Shown one piece after another: positions 1 through 5,824 of a stretch of DNA of 11,030 bases. The notes beneath the pieces are model-generated. The model did not search any database. It was given only the letters and a program-made list of their open reading frames with translations, and was not told the DNA's origin. Source of the stretch: Chloroflexota bacterium. GTDB taxonomy: Bacteria; Chloroflexota; Anaerolineae; Anaerolineales; UBA11579. A program made the position numbers and the translations under genes. Location: assembly GCA_003250455.1 (NCBI GenBank), contig QKGK01000147.1:1-11030 (forward strand), written 5' to 3'. Each line of letters begins with the position of its first letter. Position 1 is the first letter of the stretch.

Positions 1-264
1 CAGGGGGTGATCATCGGGACGATTGTCGGCATTGGCGTAACTGCCTGGAAAGGGAATCCCTATTTGGGTATAGTTCTAGGGTTAGCTCTGGTAGGCAATA
101 TGGTGCTGGCTGGCATCGTCGGCACGCTCGCCCCTTTGGTGCTCAGAGCAATTGGCCTGGACCCGGCAATGGCCTCCACCGTATTGGTCACCGCTGTAAC
201 CGACAGCCTCGGATTCTTCATTTTCCTTTCTCTGGCCAAGTTATTCCTGCCAAATTTGATATAA
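1..264 (+). CDS. mgtE: Magnesium transporter MgtE, C-terminal fragment
   Basis: Only the last 87 codons are present; the reading frame is open at the left edge, so the start and the cytoplasmic N and CBS domains lie outside the window. The fragment is almost entirely membrane-embedded, with about three hydrophobic segments. It carries the terminal pattern of the MgtE channel domain: LAGIVGTLAPLVLRAIGLDP, then ASTVLVTAVTDSLGFFIFLS. MgtE forms a homodimeric Mg2+ channel in the cytoplasmic membrane, gated by cytoplasmic Mg2+ sensing; that is family knowledge, as the sensor part is not visible here. The internal GTG/ATG codons near position 7 are not starts. The gene ends 3 nt before the methyltransferase and probably heads or joins the same transcript. 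Confidence 0.9.
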   Translation, partial: QGVIIGTIVGIGVTAWKGNPYLGIVLGLALVGNMVLAGIVGTLAPLVLRAIGLDPAMASTVLVTAVTDSLGFFIFLSLAKLFLPNLI

Positions 265-267
265 CCA

Positions 268-969
268 ATGCCCGAAGAATTTTCCAAAGCGAATATTCCG
301 CGCATAGCCCAATGGCTGCAGCGCTTATTACAAATATTTTTTGACCTTCTCTACCACCAGTTTGCCTGGACATATGACCTGGTCTCCTGGGTTGTTTCCT
401 GGGGGCAGTGGCAAACATGGATTCAGCAATCACTTCCTTACCTTAGGGAAGACCCCGTTCTGGAATTGGGCAGCGGTCCTGGGCACCTGCTCCTCAAAGG
501 GCTTGAGGCGGGAAAACACATGGTTGGATTGGATTTCAGCCCCCAGATGTTGACGATTGCCAGGAACAGGCTCTCAAGATCGGGTTTCACCCCCCTACTC
601 ACTCGGGGAGATGGACGTTTTCTGCCGTACCCATCCGGACATTTTAAAAGAGTGGTTGCCACCTTCCCAACGGAATACATCATTACTTCACAAACCCTGG
701 AAGAAATCCGCCGCGTCCTCGGCGATTCCGGGGAATTCATTTGCGTCCCCATGGCATGGATCAATGAAAAAGGGGGGATCTACCGCTTATTGGGATGGTT
801 GTTTCGCACCACCGGCCAGAGCAGAGACCTCAACCAACTGCATCTGGACAAATCCATCAAGCTGTTCAGCCAGGCCGGTTTCGACCTTAAATGGGAGGTC
901 ATCCCGCTCAAACATAGTAGTGTCCTGCTCCTTAGGGCCACCAAACAAGCTAACGCCGCTGAAAATTAA
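268..969 (+). CDS. Class I SAM-dependent methyltransferase, substrate unknown
   Basis: A 233-residue protein with a Rossmann-type SAM-binding core. Motif I is VLELGSGPGHLL (residues 64-75), and the acidic residue that should contact the SAM ribose is D89 in VGLDFSP. D115 in RGDGRFLPYP marks the motif II/III region, and FKRVVATFPTEYI (126-138) is the usual motif IV zone. This is the Methyltransf_11/25 (UbiE-like) layout. Residues 20-50 are rich in Trp and aromatics (LLYHQFAWTYDLVSW), as in UbiE-like proteins that act on lipid or quinone substrates, but the substrate cannot be read from sequence. The ATG lies 3 nt after the mgtE stop with no clear Shine-Dalgarno sequence, so translational coupling is likely. 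The 20-nt gap after it contains a promoter-like element for the next gene. Confidence 0.85.
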   Translation: MPEEFSKANIPRIAQWLQRLLQIFFDLLYHQFAWTYDLVSWVVSWGQWQTWIQQSLPYLREDPVLELGSGPGHLLLKGLEAGKHMVGLDFSPQMLTIARNRLSRSGFTPLLTRGDGRFLPYPSGHFKRVVATFPTEYIITSQTLEEIRRVLGDSGEFICVPMAWINEKGGIYRLLGWLFRTTGQSRDLNQLHLDKSIKLFSQAGFDLKWEVIPLKHSSVLLLRATKQANAAEN

Positions 970-973
970 TTTC

Positions 974-982
974 TGGTAAAAT
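974..982 (+). promoter_or_regulatory. Candidate extended -10 (TGGTAAAAT) for the phosphatase gene
   Basis: TGG-TAAAAT fits an extended -10 element (TGn plus a hexamer one base from TATAAT). It ends 7 nt before the GTG at 990, so a start site at normal spacing would fall on or next to the start codon and give a leaderless mRNA. No -35 match is visible at 16-18 nt and there is no Shine-Dalgarno sequence before 990, which fits leaderless translation. AT-rich chance matches are common, so this is a prediction. Confidence 0.4.
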
Positions 983-989
983 CACATTT

Positions 990-1691
990 GTGGAACTTCA
1001 AATCGGTGTTGCCAAGATCAACAAATATGCCTCATCTGAAAGCGGGGACACGTTAGAGGTTGTGGAGCGACCCAACGGCGGCCTATCTGTGGTGCTGGCG
1101 GATGGGCAGCGTTCCGGCCGCAGCGCCAAACGTATCTCCAACATTGTGGTCCGCAAAGTAGTCTCGCTGCTGGCAGAAGGTGTACGCGATGGCCCCGCAG
1201 CTCGGGCAGCATCTGATTATCTCTACGCCATGCGCGGCGGCAAGGTGGTCTCCACACTGAATATCCTTTCGGTCGACCTGGAATCCTACTCCCTGGTGAT
1301 CTCACGGAACAACCCTACCCCGATCTATTACATCAAAAACAACAAAAGCAAAGTTCTCGATGAACCCAGCACACCGGTTGGGGTCTACCGCAATACCAAG
1401 CCGATTATTACAGAATTACCTCTCCAGGCTGGGTTAACCGTGATCGCTTTTACGGATGGCATGGTCACTGCGGGAGAAAGAAAAGCGACCAAAATCGATA
1501 TTCAAAAGGAATTAATCGAATGCGTCGGGCAGGAATGCAGCGCCCAGCAGATCGCAGACCATATGATCGCTCTGGCCCTCGAACTGGACGATAACCGCCC
1601 CATTGATGACACCAGTGTCGTCGTGCTCCATGTTACCCCAAACAGGGGAGACATTGTACGGCGTATGACTGTCAGCCTCCCCTTAAAATGA
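990..1691 (+). CDS. SpoIIE/PP2C-family serine/threonine phosphatase, single domain
   Basis: A 233-residue PP2C-like protein phosphatase domain of the SpoIIE (PPM) type with no sensor domain attached. The acidic residues expected to hold the metal pair are all visible: D20 in SESGD, D38 in VVLADGQRSG, D156 in IAFTDGMVTAG, and D206-D207 in IDDTSVVVLHV. It is therefore predicted to be active, dephosphorylating phospho-Ser/Thr proteins in the cytoplasm. Relatives often act on anti-anti-sigma factors (STAS proteins), but no STAS or anti-sigma kinase gene lies nearby, so the substrate is unknown. The start is GTG at 990; no in-frame ATG or Shine-Dalgarno sequence supports another start, and motif 1 follows within 20 residues. 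The stop overlaps the next gene in an ATGA arrangement, implying coupling with the RCK membrane protein. Confidence 0.85.
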   Translation: MELQIGVAKINKYASSESGDTLEVVERPNGGLSVVLADGQRSGRSAKRISNIVVRKVVSLLAEGVRDGPAARAASDYLYAMRGGKVVSTLNILSVDLESYSLVISRNNPTPIYYIKNNKSKVLDEPSTPVGVYRNTKPIITELPLQAGLTVIAFTDGMVTAGERKATKIDIQKELIECVGQECSAQQIADHMIALALELDDNRPIDDTSVVVLHVTPNRGDIVRRMTVSLPLK

Positions 1692-2734
1692 GCATATCAC
1701 AACGGCTAAGAATGAAAAAGATCCGGGCTGCCTGGCGCGATTCTCTCATCCTTTTGAGAGAATTCTCCTGGCCTTTGATTCTTTTCTTTTTGGTGGTTTT
1801 GGGAGGGGGAATACTGTATTTTAAATTCAGCCAGCAGCTTGGGGAGCCGGTAGACAGCCTTGCCGAAGCCATTTATCTGGTTCTGGGGCTGATGTTCCTG
1901 CAACCAACCGTCGACTTCCCCCATGATTGGCATTTGCAAATCTTTTTCTTTGCAATTCCATTGTTAGGGATCACCGCAATTGCCCAGGGTGTAGTCGAGT
2001 TTTCTGCATTATTTTTTGATCGCCGGCAGCGGTCCAAGGAGTGGGAGATGGCAGTAGCTTCTACCTTCAATCAACATATCATCCTCGTTGGGTTGGGTCA
2101 CCTGGGTTTTCAGGCTGTAAAGAACCTGATTGCCATGGATCAGGATGTTGTCATTATCGAACTAGACCCGGATGCAGAACTATTTTCCGAGGTGCAAGCG
2201 CTGGGCGCTCCCGTGATAGCTGGCGATGCCAATAAAAACACCACACTGATTCAGGCTGGTATTCAAAAAGCCAAAACGCTAGTGCTCGCCACCCAGAACG
2301 ACCAGCTCAACATGCAGATTGCTATCAAAGCAAAGGCACTCAATCCTGACCTCGAAATAGTCATCCGCATATTTGACCAGCAATTTGCCAGTGCAATTCA
2401 AAGCCAGTTTAATTTCACGGCGCTCAGTTCCTCGGTGATCTCTGCCCCCCAGTTTGCTGGCGCGGCTGCAGGTCTGGAATTGACCCGTCCGATCACCATG
2501 GAAGGTGAAAGCTACAGCCTGGCGAAAATGCAGATAAAACCTGCCTCAAAGCTTAATGGGATCACTGCCGAGGAACTGGAGCAGAAATATGATGTCAGCC
2601 TGGTCGTGATTCACCATAATGGTGAAGCAGAAAGCCACCCCCATCCAGACAGCAGGATTACCGCGGGAGACACGATTATTGTCCTGTCTGTTCCCGATCA
2701 AATTAAAGGTTTGGTAAAGGCAAACAATGGATGA
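1688..2734 (+). CDS. Membrane protein with RCK (TrkA-N/TrkA-C) module, channel-like but without a K+ filter
   Basis: A 348-residue protein. A short basic N-terminus is followed by a membrane helix (about 27-46), a pore-like segment (57-80) and a second helix (about 82-108), the two-helix layout of prokaryotic K+ channels. An RCK N domain starts near residue 129: IILVGLGHLGFQ carries the Rossmann glycines G135, G137 and G140, with E158/D160 after the second strand as likely nucleotide ligands. Residues 265-345 fit a TrkA-C domain. The oddity is the pore: where channels have TVGYGD this protein has LMFLQPTVDFP. It may be a non-K+ conductance, a regulatory subunit, or a membrane-anchored nucleotide sensor. 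It overlaps the phosphatase gene by 4 nt and the P-loop gene by 8 nt, so all three are probably made together. Confidence 0.85.
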   Translation: MSISQRLRMKKIRAAWRDSLILLREFSWPLILFFLVVLGGGILYFKFSQQLGEPVDSLAEAIYLVLGLMFLQPTVDFPHDWHLQIFFFAIPLLGITAIAQGVVEFSALFFDRRQRSKEWEMAVASTFNQHIILVGLGHLGFQAVKNLIAMDQDVVIIELDPDAELFSEVQALGAPVIAGDANKNTTLIQAGIQKAKTLVLATQNDQLNMQIAIKAKALNPDLEIVIRIFDQQFASAIQSQFNFTALSSSVISAPQFAGAAAGLELTRPITMEGESYSLAKMQIKPASKLNGITAEELEQKYDVSLVVIHHNGEAESHPHPDSRITAGDTIIVLSVPDQIKGLVKANNG

Positions 2735-3092
2735 GGTTCATAAACCGATTGTTGGGTTGGTAGGCCCGTGTAAATCGGGGAAAACCTTGTTGAAACGCGG
2801 TCTGACATCCCTGGGATATCCGGTCAAACATATTGCCCAGGAACATTCCTACGTCCAGGAGATGTGGCAAAAGATCGCCAAACCAGACGTGCTCATTTAT
2901 TTGGCCGTTTCTTTCCCTGTCACCCTCCAGCGCTCCAGCTTGCAGTGGCATCAAGGCGAATATGACGAACAGCTGCGCCGGTTAACCCATGCCCGCAACC
3001 ATGCCGATATCATCATCCATACAGACGAGCTTAACCCCCAGCAAGTGCTCGCCCAGGCTGTACAATTTCTAAATTCTCTTGAGGAAAATTAG
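2727..3092 (+). CDS. Small P-loop NTPase, kinase-like, function unknown
   Basis: A 121-residue soluble protein with a perfect Walker A motif, GPCKSGKT (residues 13-20), after a hydrophobic first strand (PIVGLVG). KPDVLIYLAVS (52-62) resembles the strand of small nucleotide or dephospho-CoA kinases that ends near the catalytic site. RRLTHARNHADIIIHTDELNP (84-104) resembles the late part of such kinases, where a lid and a nucleotide-contacting strand follow. At 121 residues it is well below the usual length of about 180-220 for NMP kinases, so it may be a minimal kinase or a regulatory ATP/GTP binder. It overlaps the upstream gene by 8 nt, implying coupled translation. Its stop overlaps that of the convergent prepilin peptidase gene, with no terminator between them. 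I cannot name its substrate. Confidence 0.7.
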   Translation: MDEVHKPIVGLVGPCKSGKTLLKRGLTSLGYPVKHIAQEHSYVQEMWQKIAKPDVLIYLAVSFPVTLQRSSLQWHQGEYDEQLRRLTHARNHADIIIHTDELNPQQVLAQAVQFLNSLEEN

Positions 3093-3868
3093 CCGCCAAG
3101 CAAGCGGGCAATCTGCTCCGGGAAGAACAGCATCACCAGAGCAGCAAGCGCTAAAAACGGGGCATAAGGCATGGCAGCAAACGCCCTGAACCTGCGGATC
3201 ACCAAAGAAATGACGATAAACAGGATGCTCACGAAGCCAGCAATAAAGATCGCAAACAGCAAACCCAGAACGATTGGCGGGTAACCGAGGAACAGCCCAA
3301 CCACTCCCGACATATTCACATCGCCATAACCGAGCGCCACCTCATCTATCCGCTCATCCCGTTTCCGGTTAACCCAGTTCATGAAGATTTCCCCAAACTT
3401 GTAAAGCAGGAACATCACCGAAAAGCCAACCGCGCCCCCCAACAGCGTGACCCAAGGACCACGCAAATACACCCCTACCAGCGCCCCTAACACCGCTCCG
3501 GCAATCGAGATCGGGTGCAGCACTACCCGGAACTCCACATCCATCACGATAACAATACCAAAATAAATTATAACAGGAACCCCCCACCACAATTCCACCC
3601 TGTCAGGTCGGTCAAACCATAACCAGAATGCCAGGAGAATATAGATCGCTTCGACCAGCAGCACTCTTATTTTATGCGCCAGCGGCAATGTCCGCACGCT
3701 GAACGGCCAGGAAAGGTATTTCACCCATCCGGCCAGATGAAGTTCTTTTACAGTGTAATCCCCCAGGAATTGCCGGCGGACATAATACCAGTCTGAAACA
3801 AAATTTACGGCCGCACCGGCAGCATATCCAAACACAATGATGAGGATGTATTGTAAAATGATTGCCAT
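3089..3868 (-). CDS. Type IV prepilin peptidase (A24 family), lacking the zinc cysteines
   Basis: A 259-residue polytopic membrane protein with about seven to eight hydrophobic segments. It carries both catalytic aspartates of the GxGD aspartyl proteases of family A24: D110 in VIVMDVEFRVVLHPI and D183 in ALGYGDVNM. The PYAPFLALAA segment (234-243) matches the conserved PxGPFL region. These enzymes cleave the leader of type IV pilins and pseudopilins at the inner face of the membrane and, in bifunctional forms, N-methylate the new N-terminus. The N-terminal cytoplasmic loop (about 30-65) is present, but it has none of the paired cysteines usual in bifunctional enzymes. No pilus gene is nearby. 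An extended -10 lies directly upstream of the ATG. The stop overlaps the convergent P-loop gene stop by 4 nt. Confidence 0.88.
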   Translation of the reverse strand: MAIILQYILIIVFGYAAGAAVNFVSDWYYVRRQFLGDYTVKELHLAGWVKYLSWPFSVRTLPLAHKIRVLLVEAIYILLAFWLWFDRPDRVELWWGVPVIIYFGIVIVMDVEFRVVLHPISIAGAVLGALVGVYLRGPWVTLLGGAVGFSVMFLLYKFGEIFMNWVNRKRDERIDEVALGYGDVNMSGVVGLFLGYPPIVLGLLFAIFIAGFVSILFIVISLVIRRFRAFAAMPYAPFLALAALVMLFFPEQIARLLGG

Positions 3869-3874
3869 AAGATT

Positions 3875-3883
3875 ATTATATCA
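3875..3883 (-). promoter_or_regulatory. Extended -10 (TGATATAAT) for the prepilin peptidase gene, possibly leaderless
   Basis: On the minus strand the 9-mer TGATATAAT is a perfect extended -10 element. Its last base is 3875 and the ATG begins at 3868, leaving six bases between, so initiation at the usual distance would fall on the A of the start codon. No ribosome binding site can fit. No good -35 is seen at 16-18 nt. The identical 9-mer precedes the thioredoxin gene. Confidence 0.5.
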
Positions 3884-3902
3884 GTTGGGTACAAATTGAC
3901 GG

Positions 3903-3908
3903 TACAAT
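3903..3908 (+). promoter_or_regulatory. Possible -10 (TACAAT) for murA
   Basis: TACAAT is one base from the -10 consensus and lies about 90 nt upstream of the murA ATG. A -35 at the right spacing is not evident. TTGACG at 3896-3901 resembles a -35, but no -10 lies 16-18 nt after it. The region is the only space from which murA could be transcribed, so a promoter should be here, but this assignment is weak. Confidence 0.25.
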
Positions 3909-3984
3909 AGCGTTATCGTTTTGAATCATCATGCACAAGGACTAATGGCCGCCTCCACCAAGATCAGCCGGGGGCAGTTCAACC

Positions 3985-3990
3985 AAGGAG
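3985..3990 (+). promoter_or_regulatory. Shine-Dalgarno of murA
   Basis: AAGGAG is placed 7 nt before the ATG at 3998. It is the strongest ribosome binding site in the left half of the window and fixes the murA start. Confidence 0.8.
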
Positions 3991-3997
3991 ATACTAT

Positions 3998-5293
3998 ATG
4001 GATAGATTCATCATCGAGGGACAAAATGTACTAAAAGGGGAAATAATTCCTTCAGGCAATAAGAATGCCGCACTCCCATTGTTAGCAGCCTGTTTACTCA
4101 CAGAAGAACCCGTCATCTTGCACAATGTCCCGGAGATCAAGGATGTGCAAACCATGCGCAATTTGCTCCTTACACTTGGGATGGAAATTACCGAGATCGG
4201 TCCAAACTCGCTGCGGATCAACGCAAAAAACATAAGCACCGCCAATCTGGACCCCAATATCCTAAAAAGGATTCGCGCCTCCATCCTGCTGGCAGGCCCA
4301 ATGACGGCCCGCATCGGCGATCTTGATCTTTCTCCCCCCGGGGGTGATGTCATCGGCCGGCGTCGGGTGGACACACACATCCTGGCGCTGCGCGCCCTGG
4401 GAGCGCACGCCGCCTACGAGATCGACAAAAAGGTTTTTCATTTTTCAGCACCTAATGGACTCACCGGTGCAAATATCCTGCTGGACGAAGCCAGCGTGAC
4501 CGGGACAGAAAATGCCATCATGGCTGCTGTCCTCGCAAAAGGGGATACCGTCTTGCGCAATGCTGCATCAGAGCCACATATCCAGGATTTATGTCATTTT
4601 CTCAACTGCCTGGGGGCAAAAATCGAGAATATTGGCTCGAACACATTGCATATTACCGGTGTCAGCTCTCTGAGCGGCGGAGAATACACTGTTGGACCGG
4701 ACTACCTGGAAGTGGTCAGCTATGTTGGCGCCGCGGTGGTCACCGGCGGCGAGGTGCGCATCAAAAATTCCGGACGGCAGCACCTCGATATGATCCGGCT
4801 GGTCTTCAACCGGCTGGGCTATGATTGGACGTATGAGGGGGATGACCTGATCGTCCCCGCAGACCAGAACAAGAAAATTGAACCCGACCTGGGCAATGCC
4901 ATCCCCGAGATCAGCGTGATGCCCTGGCCGGCTTTCCCCACGGACCTGATGAGCATTGCTATTGTGGCCGCTACACAATCTGCAGGCAGCGTGCTCTTCC
5001 ACGACTGGATGTACCCCAGTCGTATGTACTTTACCGACAAGTTGGTCGGGATGGGTGCCCAGATCGTCCTGTGCGACCCCCATCGGGCTATCATACAGGG
5101 ACCAACTACCCTGATTGGAGAAAACCTGGAAAGCCCGGATATCCGCGCTGGAATGGCCCTGGTACTGGCGGCCCTGACCGCCAAAGGAACCTCGATCATC
5201 CGCAATGTCAACCAGATCGACCGCGGTTACGAAAGAGTGGAAGAAAAATTAACTGCTTTGGGTGCAAATATCAGGCGGGAAAAAGGCGATTAG
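3998..5293 (+). CDS. murA: UDP-N-acetylglucosamine 1-carboxyvinyltransferase with Asp at the catalytic Cys position
   Basis: A 431-residue cytoplasmic enzyme that transfers enolpyruvate from PEP to UDP-GlcNAc, the first committed step of peptidoglycan synthesis. The length is typical of the family. Visible landmarks are SGNKNAALP with K22 and N23; the active-site loop PPGGDVIGRRRVDTHI (113-128); FPTDL, with the Asp equivalent to the catalytic Asp305 of E. coli; and DIRAGMALVLAAL plus IDRGYERVEEKL near the C-terminus, with the PEP-contacting Arg. The loop residue that is Cys115 in E. coli is D117 here, as in Mycobacterium tuberculosis MurA. The protein should be active but not alkylated by fosfomycin. 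The start is set by AAGGAG 7 nt upstream. The gene is monocistronic between a 129-nt leader region and a hairpin terminator. Confidence 0.95.
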   Translation: MDRFIIEGQNVLKGEIIPSGNKNAALPLLAACLLTEEPVILHNVPEIKDVQTMRNLLLTLGMEITEIGPNSLRINAKNISTANLDPNILKRIRASILLAGPMTARIGDLDLSPPGGDVIGRRRVDTHILALRALGAHAAYEIDKKVFHFSAPNGLTGANILLDEASVTGTENAIMAAVLAKGDTVLRNAASEPHIQDLCHFLNCLGAKIENIGSNTLHITGVSSLSGGEYTVGPDYLEVVSYVGAAVVTGGEVRIKNSGRQHLDMIRLVFNRLGYDWTYEGDDLIVPADQNKKIEPDLGNAIPEISVMPWPAFPTDLMSIAIVAATQSAGSVLFHDWMYPSRMYFTDKLVGMGAQIVLCDPHRAIIQGPTTLIGENLESPDIRAGMALVLAALTAKGTSIIRNVNQIDRGYERVEEKLTALGANIRREKGD

Positions 5294-5326
5294 CCTGTTA
5301 TTGAATATACAAAATCCTTAAATAGA

Positions 5327-5353
5327 AAATAGCCCCGGAATCCGGGGCTATTT
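5327..5353. terminator. Hairpin terminator, probably bidirectional, between murA and trxA
   Basis: A perfect 12-bp inverted repeat (arms 5327-5338 and 5342-5353) with a 3-nt loop and a GC-rich core of CCCCGG/CCGGGG. It lies 33 nt after the murA stop and 22 nt beyond the convergent trxA stop. The arms end in AAAT/ATTT, giving only short U runs in each direction, but the position between two convergent genes makes termination of both the natural role. Confidence 0.85.
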
Positions 5354-5375
5354 ACATTCAGGAATGAATCTTATA

Positions 5376-5735
5376 TTAGTTAGCGGAGGATTTTTCTTCT
5401 TTGGTAAGGTTCATGAACTGCTCAAAAAGATCACGCAAGATCGGCTCGGGTAAAGCGCCTACTTGGCGGTGGATCAATTTGCCGTTATTCACGAAGATCA
5501 TTGTCGGGATCCCCTGAACGCCAAACTGCATGGCGTACTGGTTCTCATCATCCGTATTGACTTTGGCGATCACAACTTCACCAGCATATTCATTGGCGAG
5601 TTTATCCAAAATTGGGGCGACCATTTTACAAGGACCACACCACGGGGCCCAAAAGTCTACCACTACGGGTAATTCATTCTTGAGGACTTTTTCTTCAAAT
5701 TCAGCGTCCGTTACGTGGATCGGTTCGTTTAACAT
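5376..5735 (-). CDS. trxA: Thioredoxin
   Basis: A 119-residue classical thioredoxin: a cytoplasmic dithiol carrier that reduces protein disulfides and is recycled by thioredoxin reductase. The redox motif is FWAPWCGPCK, with C33 and C36. The buried acidic residue is D27 in VVVDFWA, and the cis-proline is P77 in GIPTMIF. No signal peptide is present. The C-terminus carries a short polar tail (NLTKEEKSSAN) after the last helix. The ATG is supported by AGGAGA (complement 5741-5746) five nt upstream, and a separate extended -10 promoter precedes it. No reductase gene is in the window. It is separated from the exporter operon by 89 nt that contain its promoter. Confidence 0.95.
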   Translation of the reverse strand: MLNEPIHVTDAEFEEKVLKNELPVVVDFWAPWCGPCKMVAPILDKLANEYAGEVVIAKVNTDDENQYAMQFGVQGIPTMIFVNNGKLIHRQVGALPEPILRDLFEQFMNLTKEEKSSAN

Positions 5736-5740
5736 ATTGT

Positions 5741-5746
5741 TCTCCT
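5741..5746 (-). promoter_or_regulatory. Shine-Dalgarno of trxA
   Basis: AGGAGA on the minus strand, 5 nt before the ATG, confirms the thioredoxin start. Confidence 0.75.
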
Positions 5747-5777
5747 AGTCGTGTCTGTGTAATATACAGCATAGACC

Positions 5778-5786
5778 ATTATATCA
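5778..5786 (-). promoter_or_regulatory. Extended -10 promoter (TGATATAAT) of trxA
   Basis: A perfect extended -10 element whose predicted start site near 5771 gives a leader of about 35 nt containing the Shine-Dalgarno sequence. There is no convincing -35 at 16-18 nt, as expected for extended -10 promoters. The same 9-mer lies before the prepilin peptidase gene. Confidence 0.6.
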
Positions 5787-5824
5787 ACGAATTCCTTACC
5801 TTATAATGCGAACAATTTCCCAAA

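Noticed and set aside
257..265. TGATATAAC before the methyltransferase as an extended -10
   Set aside because: It ends only 2 nt before the ATG, so transcription would begin inside the gene, and the bases are the last codons of mgtE.
3896..3901. TTGACG as a -35 for murA
   Set aside because: No acceptable -10 lies 16-18 nt downstream.
4589..5083. A 164-codon open frame antisense to murA
   Set aside because: murA is unambiguous here and the antisense product shows no family features; treated as a coding shadow.
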